NCBI RefSeq assembly: GCF_047300855.1
Contig: NZ_CP170197.1
Coordinates: 496,001 to 560,000 of the forward strand
Direction: 5' to 3'
Length of the DNA: 64,000 bases
Source of the DNA: Sulfuriferula sp047300855
GTDB lineage: Bacteria > Pseudomonadota > Gammaproteobacteria > Burkholderiales > Sulfuriferulaceae
Both the position numbers and the translations under genes were made by a program. A model generated the notes under the pieces. The model was given only the letters and a program-made list of their open reading frames with translations, searched no databases and had not been told where the DNA came from. Every line of letters starts with the position of its first letter. Within the stretch, counting starts at the first letter, position 1. Positions 1 to 8,029 of this stretch are shown here, piece after piece.

Positions 1-333
1 TTTGCCGCTTGATCCGGTGGCTCTGGTACGACTATCGAAAGATTCAATGAAATGCTTGCGCAGGGCAAGCGTCAGCGCATCGCCGCGGTTATGCACAATA
101 CCCTGGGCAGCATAGTAGAGGTTGCGGGTTTCCAGCGTAGGGGACTGATCGGCGTTGGCCAGCAAGCTATCTTCCACTTGTGTGTTTTTCCCCTGCCAGG
201 CGTGGCAGATGGCTTCAATGGCCTGATCGCGACATGCATGCAGTAGCTCAAGCGCCTCCGCGGCCGTCAGCGTTCTGCGCGACCGGTCAAACTGATTGAT
301 ATTTACTACATTGCGTTGCAGCGTGTCCGTCAT
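1..333 (-). CDS. DUF1631 family protein, N-terminal fragment (runs off left edge)
   Basis: An open frame of 111 codons runs leftward from an ATG at 333 and has no stop before the window edge, so only the N-terminus is present. A ribosome site AAGGA lies about 8 nt before the ATG. The fragment is mostly helical, with a 'LLHACRDQAIEAI' stretch followed by an 'ETRNLYYAAQGIVHNRGDAL' stretch. Both match my memory of the start of DUF1631 proteins, a large betaproteobacterial family of unknown function. The assignment rests on this short N-terminus only. An unrelated helical protein remains possible. Confidence 0.55.
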   Translation of the reverse strand, partial: MTDTLQRNVVNINQFDRSRRTLTAAEALELLHACRDQAIEAICHAWQGKNTQVEDSLLANADQSPTLETRNLYYAAQGIVHNRGDALTLALRKHFIESFDSRTRATGSSGK

Positions 334-617
334 GACATATGTCCTTCAGGCTGAGCGGCAGGCGCAAACGGGGACATCACCAAAATAGGCGATGCAATGC
401 TGAATGGCGGGAACATTAACCCCGCATTTGGCAACCCCGCTGTCATAGCGCCTGAGCCCCTTAGACCGGAAATTTTGCGTCTCCGCCTTTCAGCGGATTT
501 GCCCTGACAAATGCTATGGTACGCCGTGAGGCGGAATGCATCTGTAACGGGAATGAAGGTGTTCATACCCGTCGCAAGGTATTACGGCGGCAGTTTTTGG
601 AACTTTAGGGAAATTCT

Positions 618-691
618 TGGAGCGGGCGATGGGAATCGAACCCACGGCTCTAGCTTGGGAAGCTAGGGTATTACCATTATACGACGCCCGC
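618..691 (-). tRNA. glyU: tRNA-Gly (anticodon CCC)
   Basis: On the minus strand the gene starts with GCGGGCG, which pairs with CGCCCGC in a 7-bp acceptor stem. The anticodon arm is CTAGC / TTCCCAA / GCTAG, so positions 34-36 read CCC (glycine, GGG codons). The T arm carries GGTTCGATTCC, and the 3' TCCA end is encoded (618-621). Sequence and layout closely follow E. coli glyU. The gene is divergent from thiS with only about 44 nt between them. Confidence 0.97.
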
Positions 692-711
692 TATGGTAAA
701 ATGGAAAACGC

Positions 712-740
712 ATCATACTTGAATTGTAAGGGTATTTGAA
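712..740 (-). promoter_or_regulatory. candidate sigma-70 promoter for tRNA-Gly
   Basis: Reading leftward, TTCAAA (740-735) and TATGAT (717-712) are separated by 17 nt, which puts transcription start about 15-20 nt before the tRNA. The -35 hexamer would overlap the TTG start codon of the divergent thiS. Transcription of the two genes could therefore interfere. The call is motif-based only. Confidence 0.45.
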
Positions 741-945
741 GTTGATCGAACTCACTATTAATGGCGCCGCCCAGCAATTTCCGCAGCCGCTCAATGTAGC
801 CCAGCTGATTGTCAATCTGGAATTGACCGGTAAACGCATTGCCATCGAACGCAACGGCGAGATTGTGCCGCGTAGCCAGTTCGACACGGTGGCGCTGGCA
901 TCAGGTGACCAGCTGGAAATCGTGGTCGCGGTCGGCGGCGGTTAG
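736..945 (+). CDS. thiS: ThiS, sulfur carrier protein for thiazole synthesis
   Basis: This is a 69-residue ubiquitin-like sulfur carrier ending in Gly-Gly-Gly. The C-terminal glycine is adenylated by ThiF and loaded with sulfur as a thiocarboxylate, which ThiG consumes to build the thiazole of thiamine. The length and the 'VVAVGGG' end are typical. The start is uncertain: TTG at 736 has AAGGG about 5 nt upstream, and a second in-frame TTG at 742 would also fit. It is followed by thiG after a 69-nt gap. I see no room for a TPP riboswitch between the divergent tRNA and this gene. Confidence 0.93.
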   Translation: MKLIELTINGAAQQFPQPLNVAQLIVNLELTGKRIAIERNGEIVPRSQFDTVALASGDQLEIVVAVGGG

Positions 946-1014
946 CCTGCCATCTTCGTGTCTGGCCTGGGCCAGACGCATCCTGAACTCTACTTTCGAG
1001 ATTCCGAGAATCGT

Positions 1015-1797
1015 ATGGATACTTTAACTATCGCAGGTCGCGATTATTCATCCCGCCTGCTGGTCGGCACCGGTAAATACAAGGATTTCGATGAAACACG
1101 CCGGGCTGTGGAAGCCAGCGGCGCCGAGATTGTTACCGTGACCATCCGTCGCACCAACCTCGGCCAGGACCCCAGCCAGCCTAATCTGCTGGATGCGCTA
1201 CCGCCGTCGAAATATACCTATCTGCCCAACACCGCCGGCTGTTACACGGCCGATGAGGCTGTACGCACGCTGCGTCTGGCGCGCGAACTGCTGGATGGCC
1301 ATGATCTGGTCAAGCTGGAAGTGCTGGGCGATCCGAAATCGCTCTATCCCAACGTGGTGGAGACCATCCGGGCCGCCGAAATCCTCATCAAGGAAGGCTT
1401 CAAGATCATGGTGTATACCTCCGACGATCCCATCATCGCCAAACAGCTGGAACAGATGGGCTGTGTGGCGGTGATGCCGCTGGCGTCCCTGATCGGCTCG
1501 GGCATGGGCATCCTCAACCCGTGGAATCTGCAAATCATCATTAACGAAGCCAGCGTGCCGGTGATCGTGGACGCGGGCGTGGGTACTGCGTCGGACGCGG
1601 CCATTGCGATGGAACTGGGTTGTGCCGGGGTGCTGATGAACACCGCCATCGCCGGGGCGCAAGACCCGGTGCTGATGGCCTCTGCCATGAACAAGGCGGT
1701 GCAGGCCGGGCGCGAGGCGTACCTGGCCGGGCGCATGCCGAAAAAAATCTACACCGCCAGCCCGTCCTCGCCCACTAGCGGCGTGATCGGTTCCTGA
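1015..1797 (+). CDS. thiG: ThiG, thiazole synthase
   Basis: This 260-residue TIM-barrel enzyme condenses 1-deoxyxylulose 5-phosphate, dehydroglycine and ThiS thiocarboxylate into thiazole phosphate. The N-terminus 'LTIAGRDYSSRLLVGTGKY' is characteristic. The Schiff-base lysine is K100 in 'LVKLEVLGD', and phosphate-binding glycine loops follow ('ASLIGSGMGILNP', 'DAGVGTASDAA'). The frame stays open upstream to 958, but the ATG at 1015 matches the family start and gives the usual length. ThiS lies just upstream and trmB starts 3 nt after the stop, so the three genes are probably co-transcribed. Confidence 0.97.
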   Translation: MDTLTIAGRDYSSRLLVGTGKYKDFDETRRAVEASGAEIVTVTIRRTNLGQDPSQPNLLDALPPSKYTYLPNTAGCYTADEAVRTLRLARELLDGHDLVKLEVLGDPKSLYPNVVETIRAAEILIKEGFKIMVYTSDDPIIAKQLEQMGCVAVMPLASLIGSGMGILNPWNLQIIINEASVPVIVDAGVGTASDAAIAMELGCAGVLMNTAIAGAQDPVLMASAMNKAVQAGREAYLAGRMPKKIYTASPSSPTSGVIGS

Positions 1798-1800
1798 ACC

Positions 1801-2487
1801 ATGGCCGAAACCAGCCCAGTCGGGCGCCCCATCCGCAGCTTTGTGCTGCGCCAGGGGCGCATGTCGGTCGCCCAGCAGCGTGCGCATGACAGCCTGAAAG
1901 CAGTATACGGCATCCCTTATGCCGTTCAGGCGCTGGACCTCGCAGCAGCGTTTGGACGCGACGCCCCGAAAATTCTGGAAATCGGCTTCGGCATGGGCGA
2001 CGCTACCGCGGTGATCGCCAGTGCGCATCCCGAAAACGACTACCTCGGCATCGAAGTGCATAGTCCTGGCGTGGGCAGCCTGCTGAACCAGATCCAGGAG
2101 CGCGCACTCACCAACCTGCGCATCATCCAGCATGACGCCGTGGAAGTGCTGCGCGACATGATCCCCGATGGCAGTCTTGCCGGCGTGCATATTTTTTTCC
2201 CCGACCCGTGGCACAAGAAACGTCACAACAAGCGCCGCCTGATCAAGTCCGATTTCGTCGCGCTGATTGCCCGCAAGCTCGCCCCCGGCGGTTATTTGCA
2301 TTGCGCCACCGACTGGGAGGACTACGCCATCCAGATACTGGAGGTGCTGTCCGGTGAGCCAGCGCTCACCAACGCAGCTGATGGCTACGCCCCGCGGCCG
2401 GACTACCGTCCGCTGACCAAGTTCGAGCAACGCGGGATGCGGCTGGGGCATGGGGTATGGGATGTCATATTTCGTAAAGCCGAATAA
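1801..2487 (+). CDS. trmB: TrmB, tRNA (guanine-N7)-methyltransferase
   Basis: This 228-residue SAM-dependent enzyme makes m7G46 in the tRNA variable loop. It has the SAM-binding 'EIGFGMGD' at about residue 60, 'YLGIEVHSPGVGSLL' after it, and the family signature 'FFPDPWHKKRHNKRR' near residues 131-146. The C-terminus 'TKFEQRGMRLGHGVWD' is also typical. It starts 3 nt after thiG, an arrangement common in betaproteobacteria. The DNA opposite it carries a long antisense open frame that I consider spurious. Confidence 0.97.
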   Translation: MAETSPVGRPIRSFVLRQGRMSVAQQRAHDSLKAVYGIPYAVQALDLAAAFGRDAPKILEIGFGMGDATAVIASAHPENDYLGIEVHSPGVGSLLNQIQERALTNLRIIQHDAVEVLRDMIPDGSLAGVHIFFPDPWHKKRHNKRRLIKSDFVALIARKLAPGGYLHCATDWEDYAIQILEVLSGEPALTNAADGYAPRPDYRPLTKFEQRGMRLGHGVWDVIFRKAE

Positions 2488-2561
2488 TGTTTCTTTAGGA
2501 ATTTTTCCAGCGCACGGCAGCCGCATGGCACAGCGATTCGCCGAATAACCTGGTCTGATCC

Positions 2562-3794
2562 ATGCCAACGAATAAACAGGTTGCCATCATTGGCGGCGGC
2601 CCCGCCGGGCTGATGGCGGCGGAAACCCTCGCGGCGGCAGGCGTGCGGGTTGCCGTGTACGATGCCATGCCCTCAGTGGGGCGCAAGTTCCTGCTGGCAG
2701 GCAGGGGCGGTCTGAATCTCACCCATACCGAAGCGCAGGCGCAATTCCTGAGCCGCTACGGCAATCGCAGTCAAGCTGTGGCGCCGTGGCTGCAAGGGTT
2801 CAGCGCGCAAGCCTTGCGCGATTGGGTGCATGCCCTGGGGCATGACACCTTCGTGGGTACATCAGGGCGCGTATTCCCCACCGACAAAAAAGCTGCGCCG
2901 CTGCTGCGCGCCTGGTTGCATCGGCTGCGGGAATCCGGCGTTGTGTTTCATGTGCGGCACCGCTGGCTGGGCTGGGTAGAAAACAACGCACTGCGCTTTG
3001 CCACTCCGGATGGCGAACGCCAGATCCGCGCAGACGCCGTGGTGCTGGCGCTGGGCGGCGGCAGCTGGGCGAAACTGGGTTCGGACGGTGCCTGGGTGCC
3101 GATACTCCAGGCGCAGGGCGTGCCGGTCGCCGCGCTGCAACCCGCCAACTGCGGCTTCGACGTAGGCTGGAGCGAGCACTTGCGCAGCCGCTTTGCCGGT
3201 CAGGCGATCAAGTCCGTGGTGCTGGATTTCACCGCTGCCGCCGGTGCGCCATTCCGCAAACAGGGTGAGCTGATGCTGACCGCCACCGGGCTGGAAGGCG
3301 GGCTGATTTACGCCGCTTCCGCGCGGCTGCGCGACGCCATTGCCGCAACCGGGTCAGCCACGATCCACCTCGACCTTGCCCCCGGCTGGGAACGGGCGCG
3401 CCTCACCCGGGAAATCGCCCACCCGCGCGGTTCGCGTTCGGTGTCCAGCCACCTGCACAGCCGTGTGAATATTCATGGCGTCAAAATGGCGCTGCTGCGT
3501 GAAATCGGCAGTGCCGAAGATTTCGCCGATCCTGCGCGCCTGGCCGCCCTCATCAAGGCCCTGCCGATACGCCTGATCGCCCCGCGCCCGCTCGACGAAG
3601 CGATCAGCAGTGCGGGTGGCGTGATGTTCGAGGCGCTGGATGCGCACGGAATGCTGCGCACTCTGCCCGGCGTATTTTGCGCGGGTGAGATGCTCGACTG
3701 GGAGGCGCCTACCGGTGGCTATTTGCTGACCGCGTGTTTTGCCAGCGGACGTGCAGCAGGCTTAGGGGTGTTGGCCTGGCTGGGCGCTATTTGA
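2562..3794 (+). CDS. BaiN/HI0933-like flavoprotein, TIGR03862 type
   Basis: This 410-residue FAD-dependent oxidoreductase has a Rossmann FAD motif 'GGGPAG' at residues 11-16, then 'GRKFLLAGRGGLNLTH', which is diagnostic of the HI0933/YhiN family. The C-terminal FAD motif is 'GVFCAGEMLDWEAPTGGY'. Substrate and partner are unknown for this subfamily. The gene follows trmB by 74 nt. Its stop (3792-3794) lies within 5 nt of the left end of a palindromic repeat. The family call is firm and the reaction is not known. Confidence 0.9.
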   Translation: MPTNKQVAIIGGGPAGLMAAETLAAAGVRVAVYDAMPSVGRKFLLAGRGGLNLTHTEAQAQFLSRYGNRSQAVAPWLQGFSAQALRDWVHALGHDTFVGTSGRVFPTDKKAAPLLRAWLHRLRESGVVFHVRHRWLGWVENNALRFATPDGERQIRADAVVLALGGGSWAKLGSDGAWVPILQAQGVPVAALQPANCGFDVGWSEHLRSRFAGQAIKSVVLDFTAAAGAPFRKQGELMLTATGLEGGLIYAASARLRDAIAATGSATIHLDLAPGWERARLTREIAHPRGSRSVSSHLHSRVNIHGVKMALLREIGSAEDFADPARLAALIKALPIRLIAPRPLDEAISSAGGVMFEALDAHGMLRTLPGVFCAGEMLDWEAPTGGYLLTACFASGRAAGLGVLAWLGAI

Positions 3795-3798
3795 AAAA

Positions 3799-4014
3799 TT
3801 CATCCTAAAAACGGCTATTGATCCACGAAAAACACGAAAAGCACGAAATAAATCAACAGATTATACAAACCGAGTCATTCACCCATTGGGTAACGATATA
3901 CGGCTTGATATCTCTTTGAATATTTTGCGAGCCTTCGCCTTATGGCGAAATGCCCGCTTACCCCATTTCGTGCTTTTCGTGTTTTTCGTGGACTAACTGC
4001 TTTTTCCAGGTTCA
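3799..4014. repeat. MITE-like palindromic element with perfect 28-bp inverted arms
   Basis: Arms 3822-3849 and 3965-3992 are exact reverse complements over 28 bp, built from CACGAAA-type units. Outer flanks 'TTCATCCTAAAAA' (3799 on) and 'TTTTTCCAGGTTCAT' (to 4014) extend the inversion imperfectly. About 115 bp of non-coding DNA separates the arms. The same outer flanks surround the 6309-6516 element, which has a different inner core. With the next repeat, this fills the whole gap between the flavoprotein and DUF1415 genes; I see no gene in it. Confidence 0.85.
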
Positions 4015-4017
4015 TTT

Positions 4018-4102
4018 GCCACAGAGAACACAGAGATCACAGAGTTTTCAGTGCTCAAGCCGATGGGGCGTTTTTCTCTGTGAATTCTGTGATCTCTGTG
4101 GC
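4018..4102. repeat. CACAGAG-type inverted repeat
   Basis: Arms 4018-4044 (GCCACAGAGAACACAGAG...) and 4076-4102 (...GATCTCTGTGGC) are inverted copies with about three mismatches over 27 bp and a spacer of about 31 bp. The element lies 25 bp from the preceding palindrome and 10 bp from the DUF1415 stop. The same core recurs at 4693-4765 (degenerate) and 6332-6496. It could fold into a long hairpin in RNA. Confidence 0.8.
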
Positions 4103-4111
4103 TAAAGCCGC

Positions 4112-4660
4112 TCAAGCCTTACCCACCCCCAATTTGTTCCATCCCTCAAGCCCCAGTGCATTGAGCGTTTCCATATTCTTTTCAAAAATCTGTTCGGCTT
4201 CCGGGAAGGCAGCCACGGCGCGCTCCACGCTGGCTTCGCGCAACAGGTGCAGCATCGGGTAAGGCGAGCGGTTGGTGTAGTTCTCGATGTCGTCCGGGGC
4301 CGTGTCGGCGAACTGGTATTGGGGATGGAAACTGGCAATCTGGAACGCGTTGTCGAATTCCGGCTCGGCAGCGGCGGCATCGGCGATGTCGAGAAAATCG
4401 TTGTAGTCAAGAAAATCACCTAGCACGTACGGGTGGATCAGCAACGTGGTATCGGTTTGCTCGGCGTCGGTGTCCTGCAGCGTACGCAATTCAGTCAGCA
4501 AGTCTTCGAGCAGCGCTTCAGGGGTAGTGGCCGCACTCACGACATAACGAATCTGCTGTTTGACGTGGACAGCCTTGGCGAATGGGCAGAGGTTGAGGCC
4601 GATGACGGCTTGTTCGAGCCAGGTTCGGGTGGCGTCGATGATTTCGGTATCGGTGGGCAT
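4112..4660 (-). CDS. DUF1415 domain-containing protein
   Basis: This 182-residue protein covers the whole DUF1415 family. The early 'TRTWLEQAVIGLNLCPFAKA' segment and the later 'SFHPQYQFADTAPDDIENYTNRSPYP' segment are the two most conserved blocks. The function is unknown; family members are soluble and widespread in proteobacteria. The gene ends 10 bp from one CACAGAG repeat and begins 33 bp from another, degenerate one, so both its borders are repeat-rich. Confidence 0.9.
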   Translation of the reverse strand: MPTDTEIIDATRTWLEQAVIGLNLCPFAKAVHVKQQIRYVVSAATTPEALLEDLLTELRTLQDTDAEQTDTTLLIHPYVLGDFLDYNDFLDIADAAAAEPEFDNAFQIASFHPQYQFADTAPDDIENYTNRSPYPMLHLLREASVERAVAAFPEAEQIFEKNMETLNALGLEGWNKLGVGKA

Positions 4661-4692
4661 TGGGGTACTCCTTGGTGCTGAAAACGGATTTT

Positions 4693-4765
4693 GCCACGGA
4701 GATCACAGAAGGCTCAGAGAAAAACAGCCAATGCTGGCTACGTACTTTCTGAGATGTCTGTGGCG
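4693..4765. repeat. degenerate CACAGAG-type inverted repeat
   Basis: GCCACGGAGATCACAG (from 4693) and TGTCTGTGGCGC (to about 4765) are decayed versions of the arms seen at 4018-4102. Mismatches and small gaps have accumulated. It lies in the 119-bp gap between DUF1415 and srkA, 15 bp beyond the srkA stop. It is read as an old copy of the same repeat family. Confidence 0.55.
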
Positions 4766-4779
4766 CATGCTGTTGGAAA

Positions 4780-5760
4780 TCACCCCACCCACAGCGGCGG
4801 CTCGTCCATCAGCGCGATCTGCTCGCGCAGTTCCAGGATGCGGTCCTGCCAGTAGCGCTGGGTATTGAACCAGGGGAACGCTGCGGGGAAAGCCGGGTCG
4901 TCCCAGCGCCGGGCAATCCAGGCAGCGTAGTGGATCAGCCTCAAGGTGCGCAGGGCTTCGATCAGGTGCAGTTCGCGCGGGTCGAAATCGTGGAAATCCT
5001 CGTAGCCGGCCAGCAGGTCGGCGAGCTGTCGCGTCATCTCGCCGCGTTCGCCGGACAGCAGCATCCACAGGTCCTGCACCGCGGGTCCCATGCGGCTGTC
5101 GTCGAAATCCACGAAATGCGGCCCGGCGTCCGTCCACAGCACGTTGCCGATGTGACAATCGCCGTGCAGGCGCAGGCTGGCAACTTCTCCGGCACGGTCG
5201 AAGCAATGACGCACGCCGTCCAGCGCCTGCGCCACCACGCCGCGATAGACTTCAACCAGTTCAATCGGGATGAAGTCGTGGCTTAACAGGTAGGTGCTGG
5301 GTTCCTCGCCAAAGCTGGCGATATCGAGCGTGGGGCGGTGCTGATAGGGGGCAATGGCGCCGACCGCGTGGATGCGGCCGATGAAGCGGCCCAGCCACTC
5401 CAGCGTGGCGGGATTGTCCAGCTCCGGGGCGCGGCCGCCGTGCTTGGCGAACACGCTGAAACGGAAGCCGGCGTGGGTGTGCAGTGTGCGGTCATGCATG
5501 GACAGCGCCGGCACGACGGGTATTTCGCGGCCCACGAGATCGCTCACAAAGGCGTGCTCTTCGAGTATGGCGGCGTCGCTCCAGCGCTGCGGGCGGTAGA
5601 ATTTGGCGACGATGGGCGCGTTGTCCTCCATGCCGACCTGATACACACGGTTTTCATAGCTGTTGAGCGCGAGCAGGCGGCCGTCGGTGCGCAAGCCGAG
5701 GCTGTCGACGGCGTCGAGCACGTGATCCGGTGTCAAACCGGCAAAAGCGTGTGTTTCCAT
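4780..5760 (-). CDS. srkA: SrkA/YihE-like stress response kinase
   Basis: This 326-residue eukaryotic-like Ser/Thr kinase has the APH/choline-kinase fold. The N-terminal 'LNSYENRVYQVG' glycine-loop equivalent is followed by the ATP lysine in 'IVAKFYRP'. The catalytic loop 'LHGDCHIGNVLW' lies near residue 200, and the metal-binding 'HFVDFDDSRMGP' near residue 218. In E. coli, SrkA (YihE) counters programmed cell death under envelope and oxidative stress. It is usually followed by dsbA there, but here it stands alone. It faces the PsiF-like gene across a 127-bp divergent region. Confidence 0.93.
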   Translation of the reverse strand: METHAFAGLTPDHVLDAVDSLGLRTDGRLLALNSYENRVYQVGMEDNAPIVAKFYRPQRWSDAAILEEHAFVSDLVGREIPVVPALSMHDRTLHTHAGFRFSVFAKHGGRAPELDNPATLEWLGRFIGRIHAVGAIAPYQHRPTLDIASFGEEPSTYLLSHDFIPIELVEVYRGVVAQALDGVRHCFDRAGEVASLRLHGDCHIGNVLWTDAGPHFVDFDDSRMGPAVQDLWMLLSGERGEMTRQLADLLAGYEDFHDFDPRELHLIEALRTLRLIHYAAWIARRWDDPAFPAAFPWFNTQRYWQDRILELREQIALMDEPPLWVG

Positions 5761-5887
5761 TGGCGTATTGTACGGGAAGCCGGCTGATATCGACGCGTAG
5801 GCGTGTCAACTATCCAGCAGCGTGATTCGTTATACTGCCCAGGTCACACCCGTGGCTGGCTTTTCCTAACCGAATTGTGGAGACGAC

Positions 5888-6223
5888 ATGAATAAATTGA
5901 TGACAGCACTGATTATGGCCGCAGCACTTGCCTTTACTCCATTCTCTGCATCGGCAAAAACCGAACAGCAAACCAAAATGGGCGCATGCAATAAAGATGC
6001 CGCAGCCAAGTCACTCAAAGGTGAAGAACGCAAAGCCTTCATGAAGAGTTGCCTGTCGGCACCTGCTGCTGCACCAGCGAAAGGCGAGCCTGCCGCTGCC
6101 GCCAAACCCAAAAACGCCATGGGCGCATGCTCGACTGCTTCCAAAGGCATGAAAGGCGCGGAGCACAAAAAATTCATGAGCGAGTGCCTGAAAGCCAAAG
6201 GCCCGGAAAACATGAAAAAATAG
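5888..6223 (+). CDS. PsiF-like exported protein with two PsiF repeats
   Basis: This 111-residue protein has a signal peptide of about 23 residues ending in 'FSASAKT'. Two cysteine-containing repeats follow, 'MGACNKDAAAKSLKGEERK' and 'MGACSTASKGMKGAEHK', each closing with 'FMKSC' or 'FMSEC'. The linker is Ala/Pro rich. This matches PsiF, a small periplasmic protein induced by phosphate starvation in E. coli, whose function is unknown. A ribosome site GGAG lies 7 nt before the start, and a clear terminator follows the stop. I found no convincing Pho box upstream, so phosphate control is not shown. Confidence 0.88.
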   Translation: MNKLMTALIMAAALAFTPFSASAKTEQQTKMGACNKDAAAKSLKGEERKAFMKSCLSAPAAAPAKGEPAAAAKPKNAMGACSTASKGMKGAEHKKFMSECLKAKGPENMKK

Positions 6224-6238
6224 GTCTGGATATGGCTG

Positions 6239-6267
6239 AAAAAACCCCGCTGCGGCGGGGTTTTTTA
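6239..6267 (+). terminator. rho-independent terminator after the PsiF-like gene
   Basis: CCCCGC (6245-6250), a TGCG loop and GCGGGG (6255-6260) form a GC stem extended by A/T pairs and followed by a run of six T. It begins about 16 nt after the stop codon. Confidence 0.9.
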
Positions 6268-6308
6268 TTGGCTGCCTGACGTGTTGCGATTGCAGGGAGC
6301 TTGTGAGA

Positions 6309-6516
6309 TTCAACCTAAAAATCGCGATTCAAGCCACAGAGAACAAAGAGATGAAGCGGTTTCCACCTATTTTTCTGCTTCACCGGATGGATGAAACCAA
6401 TATTTACGGCAACCTATTTTTTTGCGAGTTGGGCGACAAGCCCCGCCCATCCCTGCGAACCCCGCTGCCTCTGTGAACTCTGTGTTCTCTGTGGCTAACT
6501 GATTTTTTCAGGTTCA
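6309..6516. repeat. MITE-like element with CACAGAG arms overlapping the spoVR stop codon
   Basis: Inner arms are 6332-6350 and 6478-6496 (one mismatch in 19). Outer flanks 'TTCAACCTAAAAA' (6309 on) and 'TTTTTTCAGGTTCAA' (to 6517) continue the inversion. The overall length (about 208 bp) and outer flanks resemble the 3799-4014 element, though the inner repeat unit differs. On the minus strand the terminal TTTGAACC contains the TGA that ends spoVR. Confidence 0.8.
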
Positions 6517-8028
6517 AACTTCGCACAGTCCCACGGTGGTAGCTATTCCGTCCTGATCCACGCTTTCCATCCGCACGTTATAGCCCCACAGGCGCGCTAT
6601 GTGGCGCAGCATTTCCGGGGTGGTGTCGCCGAGCGGGCGGCGATCGTGCATGTAGTGGCGCAAGGTCAGGGCGCGGTCACCGTAGGCGTCGACGTTGTAG
6701 ACCTGGATGTTGGGTTCACGGTTGCCAAGGTTGTATTGTTCGGCCAGGCGCTGGCGCACCGCGCGATAGCCGGCGTCGTCATGGATGGCGCTGATTTCGA
6801 GCTTGTCCTCGGTGTCGTCGTCGCACACGGCGAACAGTTTGAAGTCGCGGATGAGTTTGGGCGACAGGTACTGGGCGATGAAGCTTTCGTCCTTGAAGTT
6901 GCGCATGGCGAAATCAAGCGACTGCTTCCAGTCGCTACCGGCCAGTTCCGGGAACCAGTGGCGGTCTTCGTCGGTGGGGTGTTCGCATATGCGGCGAATG
7001 TCCTGAAACATCGAAAAGCCCAGCGCGTATGGGTTGATGCCGCTGTAGGCGCGGCTGTGAAACGGCGGCTGATAGACCACATTGGTGTGGCTTTGCAGGA
7101 ATTCCATCATGAAGCCATCGGTGAGCTTTCCCGCGTCGTACAGGTGATTTAACAGGGTGTAGTGCCAGAACGTGGCCCAGCCTTCGTTCATCACCTGAGT
7201 CTGGCGCTGGGGGTAGAAATACTGGGCGATCTTCCTGACGATCCGGACGATTTCGCGCTGCCATGGTTCGAGACGCGGGGCATTTTTTTCGATGAAGTAC
7301 AGCAGATTTTCTTGCGGCTCGGCAGGAAAGCGGCTGGTCTTGCGCCGTTCACCTTCTGGCCTCCGGCTGGGCAGCGTGCGCCACAGGTCGTTGACCTGGG
7401 ACTGCAGATAGGTTTCGCGCTCGATCAGGCGCGCCTGTTCCTTGGCCATGGAGAGCCGGGTCGGGCGCTTGTAACGGTCTACACCGTAATTCATCAGGGC
7501 GTGGCAGGAGTCGAGCATGTCTTCGACGGCTTCTTCGCCGTGACGCTGCTCGCACTCGGCGATGAAATTGCGCGCGAATACCAGGTAGTCGAGGATGCCC
7601 TCGGCGTCGGTCCAGGTGCGGAACAGGTAATTGCCCTTGAAAAAAGAATTGTGGCCATAGGCGGCATGCGCAATCACCAGCGCCTGCATGGTCATGGTGT
7701 TTTCTTCCATCAGGTAGGCGATGCACGGGCTGGAATTGATGACGATTTCGTAGGCCAGCCCCATCTGGCCGCGCTGGTAGCTTTTTTGCGTAGACAGAAA
7801 GCCTTTGCCGTAGGACCAGTGGTGATAGCCGACCGGCATGCCGACCGAGGCGTAGGCGTCAATCATCTGTTCGGAGGTGATGACCTCGATCTGGCGCGGG
7901 TAAGTGTCCAGTCCGTAGTGCGCAGCGGCCAAGCCGATCTCGCGATCGTAGGTGTCGAGCAGCTCGAAGGTCCATTCGGAACCTTCGGACAAAGGCCGAC
8001 GTTCGACGGCGGGATTTGTATCGGTCAT
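6514..8028 (-). CDS. SpoVR family protein (YcgB-like)
   Basis: This 504-residue soluble protein belongs to the SpoVR/YcgB family. Family blocks are visible: 'VGMPVGYHHWSYGKGF', 'VIAHAAYGHNSFFKGN' and 'MNEGWATFWHYTLL'. The last two carry His/Glu pairs that resemble a metal site. The function is unknown in proteobacteria; the Bacillus member affects the spore cortex. The ATG at 8028 lies 1 nt from the yeaH stop, and the longer upstream frame lacks family sequence. It is the third gene of the yeaG-yeaH-spoVR operon, and its stop lies inside a repeat element. Confidence 0.94.
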   Translation of the reverse strand: MTDTNPAVERRPLSEGSEWTFELLDTYDREIGLAAAHYGLDTYPRQIEVITSEQMIDAYASVGMPVGYHHWSYGKGFLSTQKSYQRGQMGLAYEIVINSSPCIAYLMEENTMTMQALVIAHAAYGHNSFFKGNYLFRTWTDAEGILDYLVFARNFIAECEQRHGEEAVEDMLDSCHALMNYGVDRYKRPTRLSMAKEQARLIERETYLQSQVNDLWRTLPSRRPEGERRKTSRFPAEPQENLLYFIEKNAPRLEPWQREIVRIVRKIAQYFYPQRQTQVMNEGWATFWHYTLLNHLYDAGKLTDGFMMEFLQSHTNVVYQPPFHSRAYSGINPYALGFSMFQDIRRICEHPTDEDRHWFPELAGSDWKQSLDFAMRNFKDESFIAQYLSPKLIRDFKLFAVCDDDTEDKLEISAIHDDAGYRAVRQRLAEQYNLGNREPNIQVYNVDAYGDRALTLRHYMHDRRPLGDTTPEMLRHIARLWGYNVRMESVDQDGIATTVGLCEV

Positions 8029-8029
8029 A

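Noticed and set aside
692..735. TPP riboswitch expected before a thiamine gene
   Set aside because: The gap before thiS is too short for the roughly 100-nt riboswitch, and no THI-box motif is visible.
1198..2568. 456-codon antisense open frame opposite thiG and trmB
   Set aside because: The opposite strand carries two complete, recognisable enzymes. The antisense product is His/Gly/Arg rich without any family feature, as expected for a shadow of GC-rich coding DNA.
3818..4110. possible CRISPR array in the CACGAAA/CACAGAG repeats
   Set aside because: The units are inverted rather than direct, spacers are not of constant length and no cas gene is near. The structure is a set of palindromes.
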